Notes: generated by a model from the letters alone, not told the origin. A stretch of DNA of 64,000 nucleotides from an uncultured Desulfobulbus sp. (GCF_963665445.1 NZ_OY762276.1:219501-283500), one strand, 5' to 3'; counted from the first letter of the stretch, positions 36,843 to 46,993 are shown. A program made the numbers and translations.

Positions 36843-38840
36843 CTAGAATTTAAAGGTGTTGACAATGACGAGGAGCTCGTTGGCCAGTCCCTGGAGCTGG
36901 ATGGCACTGGATTGTACGCTGCCGCTTCCTTGGGAAATATCACTGGATGCCATGTTGACCCCGGCAATATCCTGAGTGATTGTCCCTGAAACTGAGGAGC
37001 TTTGATTGACGTTTTCATTCACCTCGCTGATACCCATGGAGGCCTGGGCGATATTGCTGGCAATTTCTTGGGTCGCGGAAGACTGCTCGCCCACAGAAGT
37101 CGATATTGTTGTGATAATGGCATTTATTTCATTGATTATATTTGAAATTTGACTGATCTCTTCGAGGGTCGAATGCGTTGTTCCCTGGATGCCTTCAATC
37201 TGTTGTTTGATATCCAGGGTGGCTGCGGCTGTTTGTTTGGCCAACTCCTTGATTTCATTGGCCACGACCGCGAAACCCTTGCCCGCTTCTCCGGCCCGGG
37301 CCGCTTCAATGGTGGCGTTGAGTGCGAGCAGGTTGGTTTGTTCCGAAATCTCGGTAATGGTTTCGGTCACCTTGCCAATTGCTTGCGCCGCCTTGCCTAA
37401 TTCGGTCATTTTTTTCGAAGTGTCTGTGGCCTGGAGCACAGCCTTGGCCGAGATCGTATGGGCCTGTTCCGCATTCTCCGCTATCTGAGTGATGGTGGCC
37501 GTCATTTCCTCGGCTGCGCTGGCCACCATGGAGATGTTGGTGGTTGATTGTTCCATGGCCGCGGCAACACTGTTCAGATTGGCGCTCATTTCTTCGGCTG
37601 CGGTTGCAACGTTATCGGCGCGATCTGAGGTGTCTTGCGCGTTTTGGGACAGCGCTGTCGAAACAGTTGATAGATCCCCCGCGGAGTTGCTGACCAAATG
37701 GGTGTTGTCATTGATTTGTCGGATAATGTGCTGCAGCTTTTCGATAAAGACATTGAACCAGTGGGAGAGTTCGCCAACCTCGTCCTTGGAGGTTATGGCC
37801 AGGCGCATGGTCAGATCTCCTTCTCCCTGAGCAATGTCCTTCAGGCCCCGTACGGCGTTGTTGATCGGTCGGACAATGGTTCCAGCGGCCCAGAAAATAA
37901 TGGAGCAGGTCACAAGAATGGCGCCGACACTGATCATGATGATTTTGTTGCGCAATGAAACAGAACTGGCAAGGAACTCATCGGCATTTTGGGTCGCGGC
38001 GACACTCCAGTGCTTTGATTTGATGGGGGCAAAACCTGCAACCTTGTCCATCCCCTTGTAGATATAGGCTTCAGCGCCATCCTGGCTTGCAAGCATGGCC
38101 TTGGTAATGGTGTCCATGCCGGGCAGGGTGTGAAGATCAAGTGTAAGAATGTTCTTTTCATCCGGATGTGCAATGATGGTCCCCGAGGAATTGATCATGA
38201 AACAATAGCCGGTTGATCCGATCTTTTTGTTGGATATGAGGTCGGTCAGGGCTTTAACCTTGAGCATCGCAGCAAAAACGCCGAGGAAGGTGTTGTTGTC
38301 GCCAAAAACCGGGCTGCAGATCAACATGGTGAGCTGGTTGCTCCTCGGAGAGCGTTCGATCTCGCCGCTCACCGTTTGATGGGAGTTCTGGGCCAAGGTG
38401 AACAGGGGATGCTCGGCAATATTGCGCTGCTGAAATTCTTCCCCCGCCTCTGCGGCTTCGGCATATATCGTCCCATTCGCATCGGCAAGGAAAATGCCTG
38501 TATAAAAGTTGTTGAGTTTTTGAAAACGTTTTTTGAGATCGGCATTGATACCTGCGATGTTCTGTTCCGCACCCGCAAGGCCTTTGTTCCTGATATTTTC
38601 AGCGGCGATTTTGACCTGGGTGCGGCCCGCAAAGGCACTGGCAAATTTGAGTTCTCCTTCATAGGTCGCGATGATCTCGGTTGCGGCACCGGTGGCGATG
38701 GAATGCGCATTGGCCTTACTGAGTTCGGTTGCAACTTGTGCTGAGTTTGTTGTCGATACATAGCCGGAAAGACATAACGGAATAAGGACGACCAGAATGC
38801 CGCCGACAATAAGACGGAATCGAATGGATGACAGGTTCAT
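36843..38840 (-). CDS. Methyl-accepting chemotaxis protein (dCache sensor)
   Basis: 665 residues. Membrane helix about 8-28, a periplasmic double-Cache domain (about 40-290, with the small-molecule pocket pattern around [17 protein letters not shown]), membrane helix about 300-322, HAMP, then the chemoreceptor signalling region with [20 protein letters not shown] and [12 protein letters not shown]. dCache receptors usually sense amino acids or organic acids. The ATG at 38840 follows AAGGAG. It lies between the single receiver and the large hybrid kinase in one operon, so it may feed that pathway rather than the flagellar one. Confidence 0.93.
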   Translation of the reverse strand: MNLSSIRFRLIVGGILVVLIPLCLSGYVSTTNSAQVATELSKANAHSIATGAATEIIATYEGELKFASAFAGRTQVKIAAENIRNKGLAGAEQNIAGINADLKKRFQKLNNFYTGIFLADANGTIYAEAAEAGEEFQQRNIAEHPLFTLAQNSHQTVSGEIERSPRSNQLTMLICSPVFGDNNTFLGVFAAMLKVKALTDLISNKKIGSTGYCFMINSSGTIIAHPDEKNILTLDLHTLPGMDTITKAMLASQDGAEAYIYKGMDKVAGFAPIKSKHWSVAATQNADEFLASSVSLRNKIIMISVGAILVTCSIIFWAAGTIVRPINNAVRGLKDIAQGEGDLTMRLAITSKDEVGELSHWFNVFIEKLQHIIRQINDNTHLVSNSAGDLSTVSTALSQNAQDTSDRADNVATAAEEMSANLNSVAAAMEQSTTNISMVASAAEEMTATITQIAENAEQAHTISAKAVLQATDTSKKMTELGKAAQAIGKVTETITEISEQTNLLALNATIEAARAGEAGKGFAVVANEIKELAKQTAAATLDIKQQIEGIQGTTHSTLEEISQISNIINEINAIITTISTSVGEQSSATQEIASNIAQASMGISEVNENVNQSSSVSGTITQDIAGVNMASSDISQGSGSVQSSAIQLQGLANELLVIVNTFKF

Positions 38841-38888
38841 GGGGCAATTCTCCTTTGTTGCCAAGCCTAACTGTGAAATGGGGTGATT

Positions 38889-39302
38889 TTACGATTCCCC
38901 CCGTGAGGGAGGGGCGGTATGTTTGAGCGGTGGATGTTGTTGCATCATGTTTTCGATTTCGGTAACGAGCTGTTGCAGCGAAAACGGTTTCTCCAGAAAA
39001 CCATCACACCGGAGGCGCAAGGCCTCAATCACCAGTGTTGTTTCCGCATAGGCGGTCATGAGCAGAACCGGGAGATGGGGAAATGATTTTCGCAATATCG
39101 CAAGAAATTCCAGGCCGTTCATTCCCGGCATGAAATAGTCGGTCACCACCAAATCAATTTCCTGTCCCTTGCCATTCAAGCACAGGTATTCCAACGCCAG
39201 TTCCGCACAGTGTGCCGTGATCACCTGGTGTCCCAAGTTTTGCAACCCAATTTGGATTGATTTGACCAACATCATCTCGTCATCCACGATCAGTATGTTC
39301 AT
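38889..39302 (-). CDS. Single-domain response regulator
   Basis: 137 residues: a receiver with DDE acidic pocket, acceptor Asp in LVVTDYFMPGMNG, T in LLMTAY and K in FLEKPFS, plus a short His/Pro-rich tail. No output domain. It is the first gene of the operon that starts at the sigma-54 promoter at 39421-39436, about 110 bases upstream, and precedes the chemoreceptor by 48 bp. It may be a CheY-like shuttle between the kinases of the island. Confidence 0.92.
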   Translation of the reverse strand: MNILIVDDEMMLVKSIQIGLQNLGHQVITAHCAELALEYLCLNGKGQEIDLVVTDYFMPGMNGLEFLAILRKSFPHLPVLLMTAYAETTLVIEALRLRCDGFLEKPFSLQQLVTEIENMMQQHPPLKHTAPPSRGES

Positions 39303-39420
39303 GTGGTTTGTGTGGGCTCATGCGAGCTGTAGAGAATGAAAAGTATTGATTGATGCCGGACTCTGAAAACGGCTTTGGCTGATTGTATGGTCAACCAGAA
39401 GGATCAGTGCAATTCCTTAG

Positions 39421-39436
39421 AGCAAAGTGCGTGCCA
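39421..39436 (-). promoter_or_regulatory. Sigma-54 promoter, near-perfect consensus
   Basis: Read on the minus strand: CTGGCACGCACTTTGCTC, i.e. TGGCAC, five bases, TTGCT. All conserved bases of the -24 and -12 elements are present with correct spacing. It points at the receiver gene starting at 39302 and should drive the following chemoreceptor, kinases and cyclase. Confidence 0.88.
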
Positions 39437-39589
39437 GGGGCTTGAGGGGAGGGGATTGGGTGCTATCTCTTTGGAATGTTATGGGGAATTCAACGGGAAA
39501 GGGTCGAGTGCATGCTCGTGGGGGCCAGCAAGAAGCCGAACTTTTTGGTAGGGTATTTATTTATTGGTGTAATTTCATGATATTTGCGA

Positions 39590-39608
39590 CTATGCCATAT
39601 TGGCATAG
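39590..39608. promoter_or_regulatory. Perfect palindrome, probable sigma-54 activator enhancer
   Basis: CTATGCCATATTGGCATAG: 8-bp arms around TAT. It lies 154-187 bp upstream of the promoter at 39421-39436, between the activator gene end (39639) and its likely target, and no T-run follows it on either strand, so an operator is likelier than a terminator. The rest of 39303-39638 holds no gene. Confidence 0.6.
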
Positions 39609-39638
39609 TTGTCGATTTTGGCAGAGTTTGGCAATGAT

Positions 39639-41012
39639 CTATGCTCCGTATGCCTCCAGTTTTCGGCGCAGGGTATTCACGCCGATTTGCAGCAGGCGAG
39701 CGGTTTGCACCTTGTTGCCCTGCGTTGCGTGGAACGCCCTGAGGATATGTTCACGTTCCACCGTGGCCAGGGGGGCAATCTCTGTTGGCGTGTGGGGGAT
39801 TGGCGCGGTTCGGCGCTCATACGCGACCGCATTGAGGACATAATCCGGGAGGTGATGAATCGAAATCGGAAAGCCTTTTGCCAGGTTGGCCGCATACTGC
39901 ACAATTGACTTGAGTTCCCTGATATTTCCTGGATACTCGTACCGATGCAGCAGATCGAGGGTGCTGTCCTCAATATCTAGAGGGTGCTGTTGCCCCAGAT
40001 ATTGGCGGAGAAAGGTTGTCACCAGCAGTGAAATGTCTTCTTTTCGTTGGCGAAGCGGTGGCAGGGCAAGCCAGGCACCGCACAAGCGATAAAAGAGATC
40101 TTTGCGGAAGAGCCCCTGTTCCTGCAAAGGACAGAGCTCTGCATTGGTTGCCGCAACAAAACGAACGTCCGCTCCCCGTGGTCGGCTGGTGCCGATTTTG
40201 AAATATTCGCCCTCTTGCAGGACCCGAAGAAGTTTCCCCTGTAAATCCAAGGGGAGGCTGCCGATTTCATCGAGAAACATGGTGCCTTGCGAGGCTGTTT
40301 CCAGCAGCCCGCAGCGATCCTGGACCGCGCCGGTAAAAGCGCCCTTGGTGTGGCCGTAAAATTCGGATTCGAACAGGGAAGGGGAAAGCGCACTCATGTT
40401 GACGGGAATAAAAGGAGACCGGGCCCGTGAGCTGGCCTTGTGAATGGCCTGGGCAAGCAATTCTTTGCCCGTACCCGTTTCGCCGGTGATGAGGATGGGC
40501 ATCATGCTGGCAGCATGCAATTCCGCCTCCTTCAGAAGACGAAACATGGATGAAGACTGGGTGACGATTTGCGAAAACGCCTCAGGATTGTCCAGATCCG
40601 GTGGTGAGTTCTGCTTGCCTAATCTGTGAATTTCGAGCAGGTTTTTCCGTTCGATGGCTTTGGAAAGAACAGCCAGCAGCTCTTCAAGGGCGAAGGGTTT
40701 CAGCCGATAGTCAAAGGCACCTTCCTTCATGCACTGGACCGCGACACTCGTCTCGTCGGCAGCCGTTGCCATGATGCACTCGGTTGATGGGCTTATTTGC
40801 TTGATATTTTTAAGGAGCTCTATGCCACTCATCTCCTGCATAGTGATGTCGAGAACAGCGATATCCACAGGTTCTCCCTGTTGGATCAGGGCCAGAGCCT
40901 TCCGTGGATCCTGCACAGCGCGAACATGGCGAAAACCGCTGATCAGAAGCCCGCGCACCAGACTGTCGAGGAAATCCTGTTCATCGTCCACCAGAAGGAT
41001 ATGAGAAAGCAT
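39639..41012 (-). CDS. NtrC-type sigma-54 response regulator (REC-AAA+-Fis)
   Basis: 457 residues. Receiver (1-120, acceptor in AVLDITMQEMSG), AAA+ domain with Walker A GETGTGKE and sigma-54 loop GAFTGA at 224-229, and a C-terminal Fis-type helix-turn-helix (NKVQTARLLQIGVNTLRRKL). Its start codon overlaps the stop of the PAS kinase gene (ATGA), so the two make a two-component pair. The palindrome and sigma-54 promoter directly downstream make the receiver-chemoreceptor-kinase-cyclase operon its most likely target. Confidence 0.95.
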   Translation of the reverse strand: MLSHILLVDDEQDFLDSLVRGLLISGFRHVRAVQDPRKALALIQQGEPVDIAVLDITMQEMSGIELLKNIKQISPSTECIMATAADETSVAVQCMKEGAFDYRLKPFALEELLAVLSKAIERKNLLEIHRLGKQNSPPDLDNPEAFSQIVTQSSSMFRLLKEAELHAASMMPILITGETGTGKELLAQAIHKASSRARSPFIPVNMSALSPSLFESEFYGHTKGAFTGAVQDRCGLLETASQGTMFLDEIGSLPLDLQGKLLRVLQEGEYFKIGTSRPRGADVRFVAATNAELCPLQEQGLFRKDLFYRLCGAWLALPPLRQRKEDISLLVTTFLRQYLGQQHPLDIEDSTLDLLHRYEYPGNIRELKSIVQYAANLAKGFPISIHHLPDYVLNAVAYERRTAPIPHTPTEIAPLATVEREHILRAFHATQGNKVQTARLLQIGVNTLRRKLEAYGA

Positions 41013-43834
41013 CAGAGCACCCCGCTGTCATTGTTTGGTGAGGATATTTTTAAAAAAATCTGAAAGACGCTGCCCTTACCAATTTCGCTCCTGACCTCAA
41101 TCCGCCCCCCCAATTCAGTAATGAGCCTGTGGCAGATCGACAGACCGAGGCCCGTTCCCTCGCCTGCCGCCTTGGTGGTGAAAAAGGGATCGAAAATCCT
41201 GCGCCGGGTTTGTTGATCCATGCCGCATCCGTTGTCTTCAACGGCGATCACGATTTCATCCCGGTGCTCCTCTGCAGTGGCAAGCCGAAGGTGGATTTGG
41301 GGCTGCTCCTTGTCCATGGCCTGGGCGGCGTTGATCAGGAGGTTGACCACAATCTGTTCCAGGGCCAGGGGGTCACTGTGAACAGGGGGCAAGCCCTCGC
41401 TCAGGTCGACTGTAAACTGTTTGACGTTTTTTTTGATCTTTCCCTGGCAGATGGTGATCGCCTTTTCGACAAGGTGTTTGATATCGACAAGCCGCTTTTC
41501 GCCTTGCCCTCGTTCGCGGACGAATTCACGCAGATTGCTTACGATTTGGTTGATTCGCGTGGAGCCATGCTCGATGTTGTTGAGCAAGGTGAAACAATCT
41601 TCGCGAAAATCCTGATAGGGTCGATGGAACACCTCCAGTTCCGGGCGGGATGCCGCGTACTCGTCGACAATGGGCAGGAGGAAATGAAGATAGGAACGGA
41701 GGATTGGCGTGTTGAAAAAAATGAAATTATTGGGATTGTTGATTTCGTGGGCAATACCGGCAACCAACAACCCCAATGATGCCAGCTTTTCGCGCTGGAT
41801 GAGTTGGCGGTCGATTCTTCGTGCCTCGGTGATGTCGAAAATACGGACAATATAGGCTTCCGGCTGGCCCTGGGGATTTTTCACCGCGTCGACCACCACC
41901 TGTTCCAGACGCGATGGATCCATTGCTCCCTGGCGTTCAAATGTTCCAGAAGAGCCTTGCAGGGCAAAAAACGGATGCTCACACGTTTTACAAGGCGTAA
42001 TTCTGCCTTTGAAGGCCTCGTAGCATCGTTTGCCCAGGGCCTCCTCATAGCTGTTGAGTCCGTAATATTCCTTCGCCGCTTTGTTGAGCCGCAACACCTG
42101 CAGGGTGCTATCGAAGAGAATCAGGGGGTCAGGCATACCGTCAATGGCCATAGTCAGGGTTGCCTGACTGTGAAAGAGCTGCTGCTCCGCCAGTTTTCGT
42201 GCCGTAATATCGATGATCACGCCGTCATAGGAGACGAGCTCGTTGGAAGCGTTGAATTGAGGGATCAGGGTGTCGCTGACCCAGATGACGCGGCCATCCT
42301 TTCGGAGGATTCGATATTCGGCGGTGGCTGGTTTGTTGGTCTCCTGGATAATTTTGATATTTTCTATAATGAGATGACGATCTTCAGCAATGACGATCCT
42401 CATCCACAGTTCCGTATCTGCCGCATACTCGTCGGCTGAATACCCTGTCACCCGGGAGCATGCGGCATTTCGGGTGATGTTCATCGCCTTGCCATCCTTC
42501 AGGTGCACGGTATAGATACAGTCGCTGAGTCCCTCGGTAATGCGACGGTAGCGTTCCTCGTTTTCGCGAAGGACTCGTTCAATCCTTCGGCGTTCTTCCA
42601 TCTCCCGCTGTAAGGCCGCATTGGCCTGCATCAATTCCAGGGTTCGGGTTTCGACGGTCTGTTCCAGGTGCTCATTGGCCTGTTGCAGCGATTCTTCGAT
42701 GCGGATACGGTCGGTGATGTCAATATGAATCCCATACATGATGAATGGTTCACCGTCAGACATCCTACGGATAATCCGGCCTGAGGAATATATCCAAACC
42801 CAATGGCCATGTTTGTGGCGTAAACGGAACTCATGCGTAAAGTCGGGTGATTGTCCCAAGATGTGCTTTTCCAATAGGGCAACAGCGTATTGCTCATCGT
42901 CGGGATGGATGCGTCGTCGCCAAGTCGAGGCACTGAGGGGCGATAATTCTGCAAGCGTGTATCCCAACATGTTGGCCCATTGATGGTTGATTACCAGATC
43001 ACCGGTCTGAACATTCCACTCCCAGGTTCCGATACGGGTGGCCTCCACGATACTTTCCAGCCGCTTATGTGCATCGAAAATGGACTGTTCCACCTTTTTG
43101 CGCTCGCTGATGTCACTTATGCTCCCGATTCGAGAGAGCAGAGCTCCGGTGGAGTCGCACAAGAGGGTGAACCGATCCATCAAGTGGATATAGTGACCGC
43201 ATGCATGTCTGAAGCGATATTCTATGTGCTGAATGAAATCCGTCGAGGATGCGGTTGGTGCCAGTTTGATCGTCTGCACCCTCTCTTGGTCGTCGGGATG
43301 AATGAGGTCGTGAATATCCTCTTCAGACCAACCGCGGATCACATCTTGTGAATATCCGGAAAATCGGCTGAACGCCGGACTAATGTATTCAAAGAAATTT
43401 TTCTGTAAGTTGCGCTTGTACACCGCTTCTTGGGTGTTTTCCAGCAGCTCCCGGAACCTTGCCTCATTTCTGCGCAACGCCGACTCGATCTGGCTCCGCT
43501 CGGTGATATCATGGACAATGGAGGAGAGGACTTCTTTCCCTGCAAACATGATTTTCGAACTGAAGACCTCAACCATCTTTTTTGAGCCATCGGCTGTCCG
43601 ATGCACGAACTCGAATCTATTGCATTCGGCGGAGGCGGCCTTATCCATTGCAGCCCGTACCTGTTTTGGAGGAAGGGTATTGATGTCGTGGATGTGCATT
43701 TGCCGTAATTCTGCAAGTGGCCAACCGTAAAAGATGGCGGCATCGGTACTTGCTTCCAGAATCCTGCCGCTCTCTAATTCAATGAGCAGTCGGATTAACG
43801 GCAATTCAGGCAGTGGTTGGCAAGGGTGTTCCAT
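41012..43834 (-). CDS. Multi-PAS sensor histidine kinase
   Basis: 940 residues without membrane helices. Five PAS-type domains run from about 10 to 650; the last carries CxxC-like cysteines (RITPCKTCEHP) that might sense redox or bind metal. The kinase core has H696 in GLLVAGIAHEINNPNN and an intact ATPase (DNGCGMDQQTRRRIFDPFFT, GTGLGLSI). It ends in an ATGA overlap with the NtrC-type regulator, its evident partner. The cytoplasmic PAS tandem suggests sensing of internal redox state or metabolites. A family B repeat lies upstream of its start. Confidence 0.93.
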   Translation of the reverse strand: MEHPCQPLPELPLIRLLIELESGRILEASTDAAIFYGWPLAELRQMHIHDINTLPPKQVRAAMDKAASAECNRFEFVHRTADGSKKMVEVFSSKIMFAGKEVLSSIVHDITERSQIESALRRNEARFRELLENTQEAVYKRNLQKNFFEYISPAFSRFSGYSQDVIRGWSEEDIHDLIHPDDQERVQTIKLAPTASSTDFIQHIEYRFRHACGHYIHLMDRFTLLCDSTGALLSRIGSISDISERKKVEQSIFDAHKRLESIVEATRIGTWEWNVQTGDLVINHQWANMLGYTLAELSPLSASTWRRRIHPDDEQYAVALLEKHILGQSPDFTHEFRLRHKHGHWVWIYSSGRIIRRMSDGEPFIMYGIHIDITDRIRIEESLQQANEHLEQTVETRTLELMQANAALQREMEERRRIERVLRENEERYRRITEGLSDCIYTVHLKDGKAMNITRNAACSRVTGYSADEYAADTELWMRIVIAEDRHLIIENIKIIQETNKPATAEYRILRKDGRVIWVSDTLIPQFNASNELVSYDGVIIDITARKLAEQQLFHSQATLTMAIDGMPDPLILFDSTLQVLRLNKAAKEYYGLNSYEEALGKRCYEAFKGRITPCKTCEHPFFALQGSSGTFERQGAMDPSRLEQVVVDAVKNPQGQPEAYIVRIFDITEARRIDRQLIQREKLASLGLLVAGIAHEINNPNNFIFFNTPILRSYLHFLLPIVDEYAASRPELEVFHRPYQDFREDCFTLLNNIEHGSTRINQIVSNLREFVRERGQGEKRLVDIKHLVEKAITICQGKIKKNVKQFTVDLSEGLPPVHSDPLALEQIVVNLLINAAQAMDKEQPQIHLRLATAEEHRDEIVIAVEDNGCGMDQQTRRRIFDPFFTTKAAGEGTGLGLSICHRLITELGGRIEVRSEIGKGSVFQIFLKISSPNNDSGVL

Positions 43835-44520
43835 ACCTGTCTCATCGGTTACGCAATGATCTCAGCTGCTGGTCACGAGGTGTCCCTGTTGAGGGAACAC
43901 CGACTTCTGCACTTCAAGAAAACAGACGAACAGGGGGACGGGCAAATTTGTCGTTCCCGTAAAAGCCTCGTGAACGACGTTTCGATCTTCGTAAGTAGCT
44001 GATTTTACGACGAGTGACATTCAGGCTTTTGACTTTTTACGAAGCCATCAAATTTCAGAAAACGAAAAGATGATTGCCTCGAATACAAGTCGAGCAACAA
44101 CAGATGAGGCATTGCCACAAATTGAAAGGTCGACTCTCGAAACGTTGTTTGTGAGAGGCTGTATAAGGAGGACCAAAAACGTCGAACAACAGTCTCTCGA
44201 GGTCAAGAATTGTGGCTACAAAAACGCATTATTCAATATCCTATCACAGGGAGGGCGTCAACTCCTGTCATTCTTCATGGATACCGTGATTAAACTTATT
44301 TTCTTAATTTCCCGCAGGAAAAACATTGAATTGTGCGGGCCGTCATTCCTCTGGAGCCGTTGTCTTCAATGGAGTTTGCTCTGTTGCAGGGGAACTTATT
44401 CAGGAATAAAAACCTGTTTTATTCGGAAGGCGATTTTGTTATGCTCAGTTCTTTCACTTTTGGTGTGATCCTTCATAAATCGTCGAAGAACACAGTCCGT
44501 AAATTATACCGGAGAGGAAC
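43835..44520. other. Gene-poor region between the signalling island and the CLC operon
   Basis: The left 100 bp is the upstream region of the minus-strand PAS kinase. Family B copy 3 follows (43940-44050). From 44070 to 44468 a 132-codon plus-strand frame exists, but it lacks a ribosome site, has many Cys and Arg in no recognisable order and resembles no family, so I do not call it. The last 60 bp should hold the promoter and ribosome site (GGAGAGG, 44511-44517) of the small leader ORF. Confidence 0.55.
43940..44050 (+). repeat. Dispersed repeat family B, copy 3
   Basis: GTAAAAGCCTCGTGAACGAC, GTTTCGATCTTCGTAAGTAG, CTGATTTTAC, then TTTTGACTTTTTACGAAG and CCATCA, in the same order and spacing as copy 1. 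Confidence 0.85.
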
Positions 44521-44667
44521 ATGTCTGTACCTATGACATCCCACTACCAGGTTGCTCAAGTTGGTTGTTCCCCCAAGACGGGGCATGGAGATCAGCTTCA
44601 TAAAGTGGTTACCGAGAGAGCTCAATGGTTCATCTGTGACTGTGTTCCGGTGGTGCAGGCATGCTGA
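44521..44667 (+). CDS. 48-residue leader ORF overlapping the CLC gene
   Basis: A short ORF with an excellent ribosome site (GGAGAGG, three bases before the ATG). It encodes MSVPMTSHYQVAQVGCSPKT, then a Trp-containing segment and four cysteines in all, the last being its final residue (C16, C39, C41, C48). Its stop codon lies 7 bases inside the CLC gene, the arrangement of translational coupling. It has no recognisable domain. It may be a regulatory leader peptide or simply a coupling device; expression is inferred from the start signals only. Confidence 0.5.
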   Translation: MSVPMTSHYQVAQVGCSPKTGHGDQLHKVVTERAQWFICDCVPVVQAC

Positions 44668-46442
44668 GAAGAGCCAAAGTACTCCTGCCCGGCGAGCGTG
44701 CCCGCATGATCCTCATTGCCGCTTTTATCGGGGTGATGTCGGGTCTGGCCATCATCGCCTTTCGGGAGTCGGTTGATCTGGTGCATAGAATTGTTCTCGT
44801 TTGGGGCTACAATATTCTCGAGATCGGCAGAGGCGGCTGGCGCACCCTGTTGCTGCCGATCTTGCCCATGTTCGGTGCGGCCATGCTCATTCCCCTTTCC
44901 CTGGCCTTTCCGGGAAAGGTCAACGGCTACGGCTTCAACAACTTCCTGCGCCGGGTCAACCTGGAAAACGGGGTGATCCGCGCCCGCAACATCTTCATCA
45001 AGATCGTCGCCACAGCGCTCACCATCGGTTCGGGCAACTCCGCCGGTGTCGAGGGACCGATCGCCCAGATCGGTGGTGCACTCGGCTCGCAGGTGGGGCA
45101 GCGCTTTCGGGTTTCCGGCAAGCGGATGAAGGTCTATATTGCCGCCGGTTGTGCCGGAGGTATCGCCGGTATCTTCAATGCGCCGCTGGCGGGCATGTTC
45201 TTCGCCGCGGAGATCGTGCTGCTGGGCACCTACGAGATATCCTCCTTCTCCGCCCTGGTTATTTCCTCGGCCCTGTCGACGGTGGTTTCCCGTGCCTATT
45301 ACGGCGAAATCCCTGCTTTTCCAATTCCGGCCTATTCCATTGTCAATCCCTTTGTCGAGCTGCCGCTCTATACCCTGATGGCGATCATCGTCGGCGTGAC
45401 CGCGGTGATGCATATCCATTTCTTCTACGCCATCCGTGATCTGTTTCGAAAAATTCCCCTGCACCCGCAGATCACGCCGATCTTTGGCGCCTTTCTCGTG
45501 GGCTCAATCGGCATCTTTTTCCCCCAGGTCATGGGCAACGGCTACGAGTACATCGAAAAATCGCTCTCCGGCGACACCCTGGTGTGGCGGATGATGGTCC
45601 TGGTCTTTCTTAAATCCCTGGCCACCTCGATCACCCTGGGCTCGGGGGGGGCCGGTGGTGTCTTTGCTCCGGCCCTGTTCATCGGCGCGGTGCTCGGCGG
45701 CGCATACGGCGGCATCGTCCACCACTTTTTCCCCGCCTACACGGCGACGGCCGGGGCCTACGCCACCGTGGGCATCGGCGCCTTTCTCGCCGCCACCACC
45801 CATGCGCCCTTAACCGCGATCTTTCTCCTCTTTGAGATGACCGGCAACTATATGATCATCATTCCGGTCATGCTGACCGCCATTGTCGGCACTGTGACCT
45901 CTTCCTGGCTCTACCACGATTCCATGGACACGGTCGATTTCACCCGCGAGGGCATCGATATCCACGAGGGGCGCGAGGTGGCGATCATGAAGTCGATCCG
46001 TGTGGGCAAGGCGATCACCGAGGATGTGGATTTTATTTCCGAAACCGCCAATATCAACCATCTGCTGCAACTGTTCCGCTTTGCCCGCAACAGTTTTTAT
46101 TTTCCGGTGATCAACGCCAAGGGGCTGATGGTGGGGGTGGTGTCGATGCAGGATGTCAAAACCATCCTCCACAGCGAGGAGGAGCGGGTCTGTCACCTGG
46201 TGGGCGCGATCTGCACCCGTGACGTGATCATGCTCACCCCGGACACCAACTGCTATGAGGCGATGAAGCTCTTCGACGTCAAGGGCATCGATGAGATCCC
46301 GGTGGTGGAAAGCCAGGAGGAACCCTGGGTACTGGGAATGCTCAAACGCCAGGATGTGATTGCCGCCTACAACCACGAGATGCTCAAACGCGGCATCAAC
46401 GAGAAGGCCGAGTCGATTCGTATGCTCTGTTCAGCCGGTTGA
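44661..46442 (+). CDS. CLC-family chloride channel/transporter with CBS pair
   Basis: 593 residues. The CLC membrane domain (about 10-420) shows the signature loops: GSGNS at 123-127 (GSGIP position), GVEGP at 129-133 with the gating glutamate E131, and GGAGGVFAPALFIGA for GxFxP. The retained gating glutamate fits either an H+/Cl- exchanger or a gated channel. A CBS pair (about 445-585) follows, which in this family regulates gating by nucleotides. Its start is covered by the leader ORF. I saw no fluoride-riboswitch motif, and the loops are not those of the fluoride-specific CLC-F group. Confidence 0.9.
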   Translation: MLRRAKVLLPGERARMILIAAFIGVMSGLAIIAFRESVDLVHRIVLVWGYNILEIGRGGWRTLLLPILPMFGAAMLIPLSLAFPGKVNGYGFNNFLRRVNLENGVIRARNIFIKIVATALTIGSGNSAGVEGPIAQIGGALGSQVGQRFRVSGKRMKVYIAAGCAGGIAGIFNAPLAGMFFAAEIVLLGTYEISSFSALVISSALSTVVSRAYYGEIPAFPIPAYSIVNPFVELPLYTLMAIIVGVTAVMHIHFFYAIRDLFRKIPLHPQITPIFGAFLVGSIGIFFPQVMGNGYEYIEKSLSGDTLVWRMMVLVFLKSLATSITLGSGGAGGVFAPALFIGAVLGGAYGGIVHHFFPAYTATAGAYATVGIGAFLAATTHAPLTAIFLLFEMTGNYMIIIPVMLTAIVGTVTSSWLYHDSMDTVDFTREGIDIHEGREVAIMKSIRVGKAITEDVDFISETANINHLLQLFRFARNSFYFPVINAKGLMVGVVSMQDVKTILHSEEERVCHLVGAICTRDVIMLTPDTNCYEAMKLFDVKGIDEIPVVESQEEPWVLGMLKRQDVIAAYNHEMLKRGINEKAESIRMLCSAG

Positions 46443-46558
46443 CGGGGGCATGAACCCGGACCGGCGGCAGAAGGTTCGTTCACCAATGTACAGGCATTGC
46501 CGGAAACGATGCCGTTCCTGCTGCACCCACTGCGGCTCTTCCCCCATATGAGGGCGTT

Positions 46559-46927
46559 GTGCAGATTTCTCTTTTCTCCTTTGGTTTCAAACACGGACAT
46601 CCCCAGGCCGACCTGGTCTGGGATGTCCGTTTCCTGCCCAATCCCTACTGGGATGCCGCACTCAAGCCCTACACCGGTCAGGACCCGCGGGTGGCCTGTT
46701 ATGCCCTGGACAATCACGCCGGCGCGGAGTTCTTTGCCCTGCTTGAACCGCTGCTTGCCTTTTTGGTGCGCCAGTATGTTGATGGTGGCCGCGAAACCCT
46801 GACCCTGGCCGTGGGTTGCACCGGCGGCAAGCACCGTTCGGTGGCGGTCGCCGAGCGATTGCTGGGGTTTCTGCGCGACCTGCAGTGCGAGGTCCATCTC
46901 TTTCACCGCGATATTGATAAGGAATAG
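46559..46927 (+). CDS. Stand-alone RapZ C-terminal domain protein
   Basis: 122 residues from a GTG start. The sequence matches only the C-terminal half of RapZ/YvcJ: SFGFKHGHPQADLVWDVRFL at the start and GCTGGKHRSVAVAE at 86-99, ending HRDI. Full RapZ is about 285 residues with an N-terminal Walker-A kinase-like domain that is missing here. In RapZ this C-terminal domain binds GlcNAc-6-P and small RNAs. The residues of the pocket are intact, so the single domain may work alone as a sugar-phosphate sensor; function is inference. Confidence 0.85.
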   Translation: MQISLFSFGFKHGHPQADLVWDVRFLPNPYWDAALKPYTGQDPRVACYALDNHAGAEFFALLEPLLAFLVRQYVDGGRETLTLAVGCTGGKHRSVAVAERLLGFLRDLQCEVHLFHRDIDKE

Positions 46928-46993
46928 GATGCGCATCAGCTGTTTGCGTCCTATAGTGGCACTATCGGTTCAATGTCATCAATGGAGGATACC

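Noticed and set aside
44070-44468. 132-codon frame upstream of the CLC operon
   Set aside because: No ribosome site, no domain, and composition unlike genes nearby.
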